In this document: positions 55,093-63,852 of the stretch, in pieces | How the letters are laid out: the number at the start of each line of letters is the position of its first letter | Numbering within the stretch: position 1 is the stretch's first letter | Assembly: GCF_047501465.1 (NCBI RefSeq) | Contig: NZ_JAZDRL010000002.1 | Coordinates: forward strand, 930,001-994,000 | Source of the DNA: Pseudochelatococcus sp047501465 | GTDB taxonomy: Bacteria > Pseudomonadota > Alphaproteobacteria > Rhizobiales > Beijerinckiaceae | Direction of reading: 5' to 3' | Length of the DNA: 64,000 nt | Position numbers and translations under genes: made by a program | The notes under the pieces: model-generated | The model's input: only the letters and a program-made list of their open reading frames with translations | The model's database searches: none | What the model was told of the DNA's origin: nothing

Positions 55093-56264
55093 GCTGTTTT
55101 TCCCTTTAACAATTCTGCGGCCGCAATTGCACAGCTCTTGTTTTTGGAAATACCTGCCCGGCCCAGGGGCTCGAAATACGGCGATTTAAGACCGCAGCCG
55201 CAACCGTCACCCGGATGCCATGCAGCGAGATCACCCATCAGCACACTTTGTACTGGCGTCGAGGTGACGTAAGGCGAGATGAAATTGAGGAAGCCAGGCT
55301 CGCCGGGGCCTAGCGGTTTGAGCGTCTCCACATCGCGAATAGCAATGCGCGACCACACCGGCACGTGGAAGCGATGATTTGCGCACTCAACATAGGGCAC
55401 GCTGTGCTCCACCGAGCCATAGCCATCGCGGATGTTCGCATCAGGCAGGCCCAGTTGTTCGGAGATGGTGGCATAAAAGTCAGGTTTCGGAATTGCTTTG
55501 TCAGCCTGGCCTTTCCAGCCCCCACCAAAAAACGCCATTGAGCCATGGGGCAGTGAAAGGGGCGGCATTCCTAAAGCTTGCATACGCAGCAAGGTGGCGT
55601 GCAGAAATGCAGGGAAGCCGAATATACGCACTGGAAGCCCGTCTTGCGCATAATCTTGCAGGGTGCGTATGGCGCCGTAAATATCAAACTCATGACCGCC
55701 GCAACCTGTACGTTTTAACGCATAGGATATGCGATTAACCGGGGCGAAGCGTGTGAGAAAGTTTGCTGTATAGGAGGTGCCGACTTTCCAGTCCTGAAGC
55801 GGTTCATAATTAAACAGCAGATAATTGGCCGGTTCTCCTGGCTGATACCAATTGTAATGCTGGAAAATACGTTGCACCATCTGTTGGCCAGCACCGATCG
55901 ACCATTCGTCGAAGAATATCTGTGACTTCTGTCCCGTGGTGCCAGAAGATGTCAGATGAAGCGTGACCTGCTCCGGCTGGATAGATAAAATCTCATGTGT
56001 TTTGAAGAAATTCGCATGGATGAATGGCAATGCGATGCAGTCATCGATGGTGCTGAGGGAGGCCGATGAAGCGCCTCTTTCCTTGAGTAAACGGCCATAA
56101 AATGCATTTTCAGCGGCGTGCCAGTCAATGCATTCGCGCATTGCCGCTACAAATAGCTGGTCTGCTTCTCCTCCGATCTGATAAGGCTTTTGCAAATCGC
56201 CCAGCGCCTGAATTGCACTGAGCCGTTCTTTATTAGAAACAATTGGCACTTTAGAATGAGTCAT
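55089..56264 (-). CDS. LuxE-like acyl-protein synthetase
   Basis: A 391-residue LuxE-family protein, which activates fatty acids with ATP and passes the acyl group on to LuxC. Motifs: LPFIHANFFKTHEILS, the loop LHLTSSGTTGQKSQIFFD (about 108), FGFPAFLHATLLRM, SMAFFGGGWKGQADKAIP, RDGYGSVEHSVPYVEC and the Cys-rich hinge GDGCGCGLKSPYFEPLGR. The ATG at 56264 is chosen over a TTG at 56339 because a weak GGCGG site precedes it, though the longer form cannot be excluded. It heads a four-gene operon; no luxA/luxB luciferase or luxD is in the window. Confidence 0.9.
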   Translation of the reverse strand: MTHSKVPIVSNKERLSAIQALGDLQKPYQIGGEADQLFVAAMRECIDWHAAENAFYGRLLKERGASSASLSTIDDCIALPFIHANFFKTHEILSIQPEQVTLHLTSSGTTGQKSQIFFDEWSIGAGQQMVQRIFQHYNWYQPGEPANYLLFNYEPLQDWKVGTSYTANFLTRFAPVNRISYALKRTGCGGHEFDIYGAIRTLQDYAQDGLPVRIFGFPAFLHATLLRMQALGMPPLSLPHGSMAFFGGGWKGQADKAIPKPDFYATISEQLGLPDANIRDGYGSVEHSVPYVECANHRFHVPVWSRIAIRDVETLKPLGPGEPGFLNFISPYVTSTPVQSVLMGDLAAWHPGDGCGCGLKSPYFEPLGRAGISKNKSCAIAAAELLKGKTA

Positions 56265-56658
56265 CTTTTGTACCGCCTTTGCAGCCAGATGATATCTTAA
56301 TAAAGCTATCGCCAAGCTTGCTTGCTGAATTGCGGTCAAACAGTCCAGGTGGAACAGGGGCGGTTGTTATCTAATTGATATATCTTGTCTTATTTTAAGA
56401 AATGCTATGGTGGGTATGTTTTTATGATGCTCTATCATGCAGAAAAAGAATTAATTGGCAGTCTTGAACTGGTATTTGTGTAATATCTGAAAATGCCATT
56501 AAAGGCGTTTTTGAAGTGTCTGGCACAATTCAATTGCTGGTTGTATGGGGATTTTTACTATTTCCATGATAAGGCATAATAGTATACAATTTTAAATATG
56601 CATCCTGCTGTTTAATTTTGTTGGATTTGGTGTAAATTTATTTATAATGGCGTGAAAT
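56265..56658. other. Divergent promoter region between the acyl operon and the SpoIIE phosphatase
   Basis: About 394 AT-rich bases with no gene. It must hold promoters for both directions. GGAAC at 56351 on the plus strand is not followed by CGTT at 16 or 17 bases, so no EcfG promoter is claimed. No clear sigma-70 pair was picked out. Confidence 0.4.
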
Positions 56659-58593
56659 ATGCGTTTTTCAAATTTCTTCAAGACACTTCACTTCAGATTA
56701 ATCATTGCCATTTGTATTCCTTTGATGTTGGTGCAAACGGGGATGATGATTTATGAATATAATACTCAGCGCGCAGTAGATATTACTGATTTGCAGAATT
56801 ACATGCGGGAGTCAGCGCTGTATCAGGCCGCTGCTTTGGATTCCCGCTTTACCGCTATTGCTCAAGTTGCGCGCTCAACTGCCAGTTTGCTTAAAGAGAT
56901 TGATGCGTATGATGATGACGCGCTAAAGAAAGTAATTTCAAATAGCTTAACTCAAAATCCGCTCATTTATAGCGCATCAATTTTCTACGTTTCTTCTGTG
57001 CGGACAGATGAAATCTATGTGGACCTTAGCATTGGCGAGGCAAGAATTCGGTCGCCAGCTGAAGCGAAAATTAACTACACAACCCAACGTTGGTTTGGGG
57101 AAGTTATCAAACGAAACAGGCCAAGGTGGAGCGGCCCGTATATCGATGCGTATTTTCATAATGCAAAAGCAGTGACTTACAGCGTTCCTTTCCAGGGGCC
57201 AGATAATGCTCAAGGGGTCGTTTCTGTCGATGTGCTACTTGAGAATGTTAACCCCAATCCTCAATGGGAAGGTCTTTGGGGCGGTTATGCGCGGTTGATT
57301 GATGAGAAAGGCAACTATCTTTCACCACTTCCGCCAGTTGAGCGCACACCTGTGAATTTGCGCAATAATGTGAATCTCTTTCGCGCGGCGGAGGCGCTCA
57401 ATTTACCGGAGCTGATTGAAGCTGGTCTCAGTATGGTGGGGGGCGAAAGCGGTGTCGTGCGTATGCGTGATCCTCTGGATGGTAAGGGGATGTTCTGGCT
57501 TGCGTATGCGCCCGTTTCCAGTACCGGATGGAGCCTTGTCGCGTTGGTGGATGAGGGCAAGGTGCTGCATGATGTTTATGATCATTTGCAATGGCATTTG
57601 CTCATCGCGTTGGTCATCCTGTGCTTGATCTTGATCGCTATAATCCTGATCACCCGGCATCTGACGCAGCCGCTGGTACGCCTTAATCAAGTGGCGCATG
57701 CGGTAGGGCAGGGCAATCTCGCACTGCGTGTGGGTGAAATTGGCGCAAAGGATGAAATCGGAAACTTTGCTCAGGTCTTTGACCGAATGCTGGATGATCT
57801 TCAGGTTGCCATGGCCGATCGCATGCATGAGGCTGAGGCAAGACAGGCTATCTTGAAGGAAATGACGCTGGCGCGTGATATCCAGCGTAATCTACTGCCC
57901 TCTTCACGGCCTGTTTTCGGATCCTCTGTCGATGATGCGCTTTATGCATTATGCAAACCAGCCGCAATGATGAGCGGTGATTTCTATGATTACTTCATGC
58001 TGGATGGTGACACGCTGGTACTGGTCATTGCGGATGTGTGTGGCAAGGGCATGTCGGCTGCGCTTTATATGGCGCTTATTCGTACGACCTTGCGCAACTT
58101 CAGCGTAGCCGGACAATCACCTGGGAAAACGGTCCATGCAGCTAATAAAGCATTAGCCCAGCAGAACCCTGATGCTATGTTCGCCAGCCTATTCCTTGCT
58201 CATTATGACTTGCCGACAGGACTGTTAAGGTATGTCTGTGCAGGCCATCCGTCGCCATTCTTGAGACGTAGAAACGGTGATATTCAAAAGCTCAATAGCA
58301 GCGGTGCATTGCTGGGTGTGTTTGCGGATGAGCAATACATTGAACAAGGCATCGTGCTGCAACCTGGGGATGCGTTATTACTATATACCGATGGGGTGAC
58401 AGAGGCTGGGACGTGTAAAAATGATCCTTATGAAGAGGAGCGGTTGAAAACGCTTATGCATGCCTTGGCTAACAAACCAGTTGATGAAGCCGCTGAAGAT
58501 ATTGCCGCAACCGTAATGAAGCATGCCGATGGTGAACAGGAAGACGATATCACACTGATGATTTTACGCCGTCAGTCGCTAACGGCAGCTTGA
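56659..58593 (+). CDS. Membrane-bound SpoIIE/RsbU-type serine phosphatase with HAMP domain
   Basis: A 644-residue protein: membrane span 1 (about 11-31), a periplasmic Cache-like sensor (about 35-305), span 2 (LIALVILCLILIAIILI, about 313-333), HAMP (335-390), then a PP2C-type phosphatase (about 425-640) with the metal motifs SGDFYDYF, IADVCGKGMSAALYM, LLLYTDGVTEAG and EDDITLMIL. Such proteins dephosphorylate a STAS partner and so set free an RsbW-like kinase target. The RsbW-like and STAS genes lie next on the opposite strand; its 3' end overlaps the ATPase gene by 44 bases. Confidence 0.92.
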   Translation: MRFSNFFKTLHFRLIIAICIPLMLVQTGMMIYEYNTQRAVDITDLQNYMRESALYQAAALDSRFTAIAQVARSTASLLKEIDAYDDDALKKVISNSLTQNPLIYSASIFYVSSVRTDEIYVDLSIGEARIRSPAEAKINYTTQRWFGEVIKRNRPRWSGPYIDAYFHNAKAVTYSVPFQGPDNAQGVVSVDVLLENVNPNPQWEGLWGGYARLIDEKGNYLSPLPPVERTPVNLRNNVNLFRAAEALNLPELIEAGLSMVGGESGVVRMRDPLDGKGMFWLAYAPVSSTGWSLVALVDEGKVLHDVYDHLQWHLLIALVILCLILIAIILITRHLTQPLVRLNQVAHAVGQGNLALRVGEIGAKDEIGNFAQVFDRMLDDLQVAMADRMHEAEARQAILKEMTLARDIQRNLLPSSRPVFGSSVDDALYALCKPAAMMSGDFYDYFMLDGDTLVLVIADVCGKGMSAALYMALIRTTLRNFSVAGQSPGKTVHAANKALAQQNPDAMFASLFLAHYDLPTGLLRYVCAGHPSPFLRRRNGDIQKLNSSGALLGVFADEQYIEQGIVLQPGDALLLYTDGVTEAGTCKNDPYEEERLKTLMHALANKPVDEAAEDIAATVMKHADGEQEDDITLMILRRQSLTAA

Positions 58594-58990
58594 AAGATAA
58601 CCTGATGTGATTTGTGCTGTTTTCACGCACGTATTGAATATTGGCTGTGAAGGCTTGCACGAGTAGAAGCCCCCAGCCACCTATTGGAATATCACTTATC
58701 GGGCCGTTAGAGGCGGCGGCGGAATGTGCTGCTTTTGCAGCGTCAAAAGGAGGGCCGGGATCGCAAATGTCAATGCTAACACCATCCTTGTCGGGCGAGA
58801 GTGTGAATTGAATCACATCTGAACTCGCATCCAGCTGTCCGTGAAGGATGATATTGCTGAACACTTCATCAATCGACAGCAGAATAGTGGCGCAACTTTC
58901 ATCATCAATGCCATAGCCATGTAACGCCGAGTCGGCGCTATCCAGCAGCATAGGCAAGGCATCGAGAGAGGCGCGCAGTGTTAGCTTCAT
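58550..58990 (-). CDS. RsbW-like ATP-binding (anti-sigma type) protein
   Basis: A 146-residue GHKL ATPase: ATILLSIDEVFSNIILHGQL (N box), ISIDICDPGPPFDAAKA (G1) and PIGGWGLLLVQAFTANIQYV (G2). Size and order match anti-sigma serine kinases such as RsbW/SpoIIAB. Its start overlaps the stop of the STAS gene by 4 bases (58987-58990), so the pair is translationally coupled, and it is probably the kinase of the STAS protein and the target of the adjacent phosphatase. The domain is related to that in the acyl-operon fusion at 49767. Confidence 0.88.
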   Translation of the reverse strand: MKLTLRASLDALPMLLDSADSALHGYGIDDESCATILLSIDEVFSNIILHGQLDASSDVIQFTLSPDKDGVSIDICDPGPPFDAAKAAHSAAASNGPISDIPIGGWGLLLVQAFTANIQYVRENSTNHIRLSFKLPLATDGVKSSV

Positions 58991-59295
58991 GTGATTTTTA
59001 AGTGTTTGTCGAGGCCGGCGATGCTAAATACCCGGCCAACGGCTGGATTAACATTTGTTAGAAGAAAACGTTCCATACCCACCTTCCGTGCACTGAGAAT
59101 GCAGAGGCGGAGAAAAGCAGAGGCTACGAAGTCGACCTTCGCTAAATCAAAAACAAGGGAATGGGGGGTATTTTCAATGATCGACATCACCTCATTCTGT
59201 ATCTGCATGCTTGTGGCTGTATCCAGTCGTCCATTAAATGCAATGCGAAGCATATCATTGTGAACTTCTGCGTGAATAGTATTAGCGTGAATCAA
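58987..59295 (-). CDS. STAS-domain anti-anti-sigma factor
   Basis: A 102-residue STAS protein: MLRIAFNGRLDTATSMQIQN near the N-terminus and FDLAKVDFVASAFLRLCILS containing the likely phosphorylated Ser. A longer frame from 59385 exists, but the extra 30 residues look like non-coding sequence, whereas TTG at 59295 has GGAG 7 bases upstream and gives the usual STAS length. It is probably phosphorylated by the coupled ATPase and reset by the phosphatase at 56659. Confidence 0.85.
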   Translation of the reverse strand: MIHANTIHAEVHNDMLRIAFNGRLDTATSMQIQNEVMSIIENTPHSLVFDLAKVDFVASAFLRLCILSARKVGMERFLLTNVNPAVGRVFSIAGLDKHLKIT

Positions 59296-59441
59296 TGATA
59301 GTCTCCAAATATATACGTTACCCAAGCAAAAACGCTGCCATGATGTGGAGCGATATATAAAAGGGAAAGGCTCCATGCGCAGCAAAAATTATAGATCAGC
59401 TATTGCTGCCATGAAACAATGTTTGTTTAGGCCGCGAATGG

Positions 59442-61166
59442 ATGGCGGATATGACTTATGGTGATGCAGGCAAGGGCAAGACGGTAGCTAAAGTACCGCG
59501 CTTCGCCATATTGTTCAGTGCGCTTCGCGGGCGTTCGGGCGGCTCTTTCGGGCGCGATGTTCTTGCGGGTGTAACGCTTGCAGCCATCACTATTCCCGAA
59601 CAGATAGCAACTGCACGATTGGGCGGCTTTGAGCCGCAGGTGGGGTTTTATGCCTTTATAGCCGCAACGCTTGGCTTCGCCGCTTTCGGTGCAAGCCGTG
59701 TGCTGACGGCGGGGGCGGATTCAACCATCACACCTTTGTTTGCAGGTTTGCTCGCTGCACTTGTGGCTGCGGGCACGGCTTCGCTGGAATCTGCGGCGGT
59801 GGCGCTGGCGCTTCTGGTGGGGGTGATGCTCGTTGTATGTGGCGCGCTGAAGCTTGGCTGGATTGCTCACCTGTTATCGACCCCGGTGATTACCGGTTTC
59901 ATCGCGGGCATCGCTGTTCATATCGTGGTGTCCCAACTGCCGGGGTTGTTGGGCATCGTGGAAACGGAAGGTAGCTTGATCCAACGCGTTGTCGGTATCA
60001 TTCATCATCTACCTGCAATCAATCCATGGTCGGCCGGGATTGGAGGTGGTGTGCTGGCGCTCATGCTGATCTCGGAAAAGATAAGCCCGCGTATTCCTGG
60101 TGCTTTGATTGGCTTGATCGCTGCAATATTGCTGTCGCTGGTCTTGGGGCTTGAGCAGCGCGGGGTTGGTGTGCTCGGCACTTTGCCGCGGGGGTTACCG
60201 CAGTTTGCATTCCCCGCCATGAATGACTGGGCGCAGCTTGTTCCCGTTAGCTTGATTGTTACGTTGATTATTATGATGCAGACGGCGGCTGTCAGCCATT
60301 CGTTTCGTACGGAGGGCGCTGCGCCTGACGTTAACCGGGATTTTATTGGCATTGGTGCGGGCAATCTTCTGGCGAGCGTTTTTGGGGCATTTCCGGTAAA
60401 TGCCAGTCCGCCACGAACGGGCGTTGTTGTTTCTGCTGGCGGTACGTCACAATGGGTAGCGCTCACGGCGGCGGGGTTTATTCTAATGCTTGCGTTATGG
60501 GGCGGTGCGTTATTGGCGCACGTGCCGCAGGCGGCGCTTGCGGGCGTTTTGATGTTCGTGGCAAAGCGCATTTTTCAGTATGAAACGATCGTCAAAATCG
60601 CACGAGAGTCACCGGTTGAAGGCGGACTTGTGCTGTTGACGATTATCGCGATTGTGCTGCTCCCCATCCAGACCGGGGCTGCAATCGGTATTGGGCTTTC
60701 GCTATTGCATGGTGTTGCGGTGTATACGCGCACGAGCCCCATTGTGTTGCATCGCTTGCCGGGCACAACCATCTGGTGGCCTCCAGGCCGCGCAGGAATA
60801 GGTGAGACTGTGGAAGGCATCACGGTCATCGCATTTCAGGCGCCGTTGCTTTTTGCCAATGCTGAGGCATTCAAGGCGGGCGTGCTGCGCATCATTGAAG
60901 CAGCGGAGGTGCGACCTTCACTCGTCGTGATCGAAGCAAGCAGTATCGTGGATATTGATTACACCGCCGCTCAGGCTTTGCTTGAGGTTGTTGACTACTG
61001 CCATGAACATCAAGTTCAACTCGCTATCTCGCGGCTGGAATCCGTGCGTGCGCAAGAGGCGATTCAGCGCTTTGGTGTGTTGGCTAAACTGGGGCCGGAT
61101 CGTCTGTTTCATAGCGTCAATGAAGCGCTGATCGCTTTGGCACCTGATGCGGCAGCAGAAAGTTAA
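59442..61166 (+). CDS. SulP family anion transporter with C-terminal STAS domain
   Basis: A 574-residue membrane protein. The SulP core has about 12-14 spans: FGRDVLAGVTLAAITIPEQIATARLGG (family start motif), TAGADSTITPLFAGLL and NLLASVFGAFPVNASPPRTG. The cytoplasmic STAS domain is at about residues 455-565 (SLVVIEASSIVDIDYTAAQAL). SulP proteins carry sulfate, bicarbonate or dicarboxylates. It is not adjacent to a sulfate-assimilation gene, but it follows a free STAS/RsbW pair, so its STAS domain could share the switching partners. That link is a guess. Confidence 0.92.
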   Translation: MADMTYGDAGKGKTVAKVPRFAILFSALRGRSGGSFGRDVLAGVTLAAITIPEQIATARLGGFEPQVGFYAFIAATLGFAAFGASRVLTAGADSTITPLFAGLLAALVAAGTASLESAAVALALLVGVMLVVCGALKLGWIAHLLSTPVITGFIAGIAVHIVVSQLPGLLGIVETEGSLIQRVVGIIHHLPAINPWSAGIGGGVLALMLISEKISPRIPGALIGLIAAILLSLVLGLEQRGVGVLGTLPRGLPQFAFPAMNDWAQLVPVSLIVTLIIMMQTAAVSHSFRTEGAAPDVNRDFIGIGAGNLLASVFGAFPVNASPPRTGVVVSAGGTSQWVALTAAGFILMLALWGGALLAHVPQAALAGVLMFVAKRIFQYETIVKIARESPVEGGLVLLTIIAIVLLPIQTGAAIGIGLSLLHGVAVYTRTSPIVLHRLPGTTIWWPPGRAGIGETVEGITVIAFQAPLLFANAEAFKAGVLRIIEAAEVRPSLVVIEASSIVDIDYTAAQALLEVVDYCHEHQVQLAISRLESVRAQEAIQRFGVLAKLGPDRLFHSVNEALIALAPDAAAES

Positions 61167-61210
61167 ATATGCTGCTAGCGATGCATCTCAACTTCGGCTA
61201 GTCATGCCGC

Positions 61211-62422
61211 ATGGCACGTAATTCACAAAACTTTGACACTGTTATTCTTGGCGCTGGCGCGGCTGGCATGATGTGCGCTGCGCAAGCGGGCGTTGGTGGC
61301 GCGCGTGTGCTGGTGATCGATCACGCAAGAGCGCCGGGCGAGAAGATCCGTATTTCAGGTGGGGGGCGCTGCAACTTCACCAATCTGCATGCGAAGCCGC
61401 AGTGTTTTATCTCGTCCAATCGCCATTTCGCGAAGTCTGCACTCAGCCGCTACACTCAGCATGATTTTATCGCGCTGGTCGAGCGCTACGGCATTGCCTA
61501 TCATGAAAAGACATTGGGGCAGTTGTTTTGCGATGGCAGCGCAAAATCAATCATCGAGATGCTGCTTGAGGAAATGCAGAAGGTAAGCGCTGAGCTGCGC
61601 CTTGAAACCCATATCCGAGCGCTATCTGGCACGGAAGGTGGCTTTACGCTGCAGCTTGAGGAACAGGGGAGCATTTATAATGTAACCTGTCGCAATCTCG
61701 TTGTGGCCTGCGGCGGTAAGTCGATTCCTAAGATGGGCGCATCCGGCCTCGGTTATCAGATTGCTGAGCAGTTCGGGCTTGCCTTGACCGAGACACGGCC
61801 CGCACTTGTGCCGCTAACCTTTGGCGAGGATGTGCTGGCTGATTTCCAATCGCTGGCGGGTGTTGCCATTGATGCGCGTATTTCATGCGGCAAAATTACC
61901 TTTGAGGAGGCGATGCTGTTTACGCATCGTGGGCTTTCGGGGCCTGCGATCTTGCAGATTTCATCCTACTGGAGGGAGAAAACGCCGATAACAGTGTCGT
62001 TGCTGCCAAGTGTGGATGTATACCAAGTGCTGCGTGAACGGCGGCAGCAGGATGGCCGCAAGAACATTGCGACTATTATGGCAGAGCTATTCCCGAAGCG
62101 TCTCGCCGCTTATCTGGCTGATATCTTTGAGGCGGATGGCAATATTGGCGACATGAGTGACAAAAGGCTTATGGCGCTCGCCGATGCTATCAAGAACTGG
62201 ACATTGAATCCGATTGGCTCGGAAGGATACCGCACTGCTGAAGTGACGCTGGGTGGTGTCGATACAGCAGGCCTCAATTCGCGAACGATGCAGGCAGCGG
62301 CAGTGCCAGGGCTTTATTTCATTGGCGAAGTTGTTGATGTTACGGGATGGCTGGGCGGTTACAATTTTCAGTGGGCGTGGTCATCCGGCTGGGCGGCCGG
62401 ACAGGCGATTGCGGAAAGCTAA
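61211..62422 (+). CDS. BaiN/HI0933-type flavoprotein
   Basis: A 403-residue NAD(P)/FAD-dependent oxidoreductase: VILGAGAAGMMCAAQAG (FAD loop), then the family hallmark IRISGGGRCNFTN, GQLFCDGSAKSIIEML, VACGGKSIPKMGASGLGYQ and the C-terminal GLYFIGEVVDVTGWLGGYNFQWAWSSGW. Relatives include BaiN of bile-acid dehydroxylation, but most bacterial members have unknown substrates. It is the last plus-strand gene here and its stop overlaps the photolyase stop by 4 bases in convergent orientation. Confidence 0.92.
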   Translation: MARNSQNFDTVILGAGAAGMMCAAQAGVGGARVLVIDHARAPGEKIRISGGGRCNFTNLHAKPQCFISSNRHFAKSALSRYTQHDFIALVERYGIAYHEKTLGQLFCDGSAKSIIEMLLEEMQKVSAELRLETHIRALSGTEGGFTLQLEEQGSIYNVTCRNLVVACGGKSIPKMGASGLGYQIAEQFGLALTETRPALVPLTFGEDVLADFQSLAGVAIDARISCGKITFEEAMLFTHRGLSGPAILQISSYWREKTPITVSLLPSVDVYQVLRERRQQDGRKNIATIMAELFPKRLAAYLADIFEADGNIGDMSDKRLMALADAIKNWTLNPIGSEGYRTAEVTLGGVDTAGLNSRTMQAAAVPGLYFIGEVVDVTGWLGGYNFQWAWSSGWAAGQAIAES

Positions 62423-63852
62423 CGGATTTCCTGCCAAGCCTCCAAGGCACGATTTCGGGCGAAGGTGTGATCGACAATCGGGTGAGGCCATGTTTTGCCG
62501 AGGGTAACGCCTGCGTGCCTCAGCACCTGCGCTGATGCCTCCCATGGGCTGTGGATGTGCTTATCGGGCATGTTTGCGAGTTCTGGCAACCATTGGCGTA
62601 GATAGTGACCTAAGGGGTCAAATTTGCGGCTTTGCAGTACCGGGTTGAAGATGCGGAAATAGGGGGCAGCATCTGCGCCCGATCCCGCAACCCACTGCCA
62701 GCTGGCGGGGTTACTGGCCGGGTCGGCATCGACGAGAGTGTCGTTGAACCACGCCTCACCGGCTCGCCAGTCGATCAGCAAATGCTTTGTCAGGAACGAG
62801 GCAACGATCATTCGCACGCGGTTATGCATCCAGCCCGTGTGCCAGAGCTCGCGCATCCCCGCATCAACAATTGGATAACCAGTCTGACCACGCTGCCAGG
62901 CACGCAGACCGGCTGGGTCATCATGCCAGGGGAAGGTGTTGAAGGCGGGATTGTAATTGGTCTTTACGAGGTCAGGATAGTGGAAGAGCAGATGGTAGCA
63001 GAATTCTCTCCAGATGATCTCATTGCGGAATGTTGCACTGTCATTGTCTGGCTTGGCCTGTGCCAGGGCATCCAGGATTTGGTAAGGCGTGATCTCGCCA
63101 TGCGCGAGATGCGGTGACAGACGCGAGGTGCCTACAATGCCTGGGATGTCGCGGCGCGTGGCGTAGCCGCTTATTGTGCTCTCCAGAAAATCATCAAGCG
63201 CTTTCTGCGCGCCCGCTTCACCGGGGGTCCAGTTGTCACGCAATCCGCCTGCCCAATCTGGAGTTTGCGGCAGCGGGATAAGCGTATCGAGCGGTACTGA
63301 AGCGATATCGCCAATGCATGGTTTTAACGAGGCGGGAGCATCGACTGGTGACCGTGGCTCAGGTCCGCGCATCAGTGCGTTGCGGAATGGCGTATAAACC
63401 TTATACGCGCCCCCTGCGCCGGTCTTCATCAGCGATGGCTCGTGGAGCAAATGCCCCTCGAAGCTTTTCGCCAATATGCCACGTGCGCGCAATGTTGCTT
63501 TGAGGTGGCTATCCGCTGCAATGGCATCGGGGCTGTAGCGGCGGTTCCAGAATACACCACATGTGCCGTGTGCAATCAGTTCTTCCGCGATTGCGGCACC
63601 ATCGCCCGCCCTCAGTATGAGCGGTATGCCTTGGCGTGCGAGGTCTTCTGCAAGACGTTTGAGCGAATAATGCCGCCACCAGAGTGATGCACCGCCCCGT
63701 TTTGCTTCAGCAGCATCGTGGATATAGACAGCCAAAATCGGCCCGCCTGCCGCTGCGGCGGCAGCGAGTGCGCGATTGTCGGAAAGGCGCAGGTCGCTGC
63801 GAAACAGCACTAGCGCGGGTAATTCGTTATCTGGATGCTTCATGAGGCTCAT
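62419..63852 (-). CDS. phrB: Deoxyribodipyrimidine photolyase
   Basis: This enzyme repairs UV pyrimidine dimers with blue light. The 477-residue protein has an N-terminal antenna-cofactor domain (LVLFRSDLRLSDNRAL) and a FAD domain with RDIPGIVGTSRLSPHLAHGEI, NEIIWREFCYHLL, GYPIVDAGMRELWHTGWMHN and DPASNPASWQWVAGSGADAAPYFRIFNP. This is the class I CPD/6-4 family with flavin-binding residues in place. ATG 63852 is used; ATG 63843 is also possible, neither with a strong ribosome site. Confidence 0.95.
   Translation of the reverse strand: MSLMKHPDNELPALVLFRSDLRLSDNRALAAAAAAGGPILAVYIHDAAEAKRGGASLWWRHYSLKRLAEDLARQGIPLILRAGDGAAIAEELIAHGTCGVFWNRRYSPDAIAADSHLKATLRARGILAKSFEGHLLHEPSLMKTGAGGAYKVYTPFRNALMRGPEPRSPVDAPASLKPCIGDIASVPLDTLIPLPQTPDWAGGLRDNWTPGEAGAQKALDDFLESTISGYATRRDIPGIVGTSRLSPHLAHGEITPYQILDALAQAKPDNDSATFRNEIIWREFCYHLLFHYPDLVKTNYNPAFNTFPWHDDPAGLRAWQRGQTGYPIVDAGMRELWHTGWMHNRVRMIVASFLTKHLLIDWRAGEAWFNDTLVDADPASNPASWQWVAGSGADAAPYFRIFNPVLQSRKFDPLGHYLRQWLPELANMPDKHIHSPWEASAQVLRHAGVTLGKTWPHPIVDHTFARNRALEAWQEIR

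Noticed and set aside
56351..56380. GGAAC as an EcfG promoter for the SpoIIE phosphatase
   Set aside because: No CGTT at 16 or 17 bases downstream.
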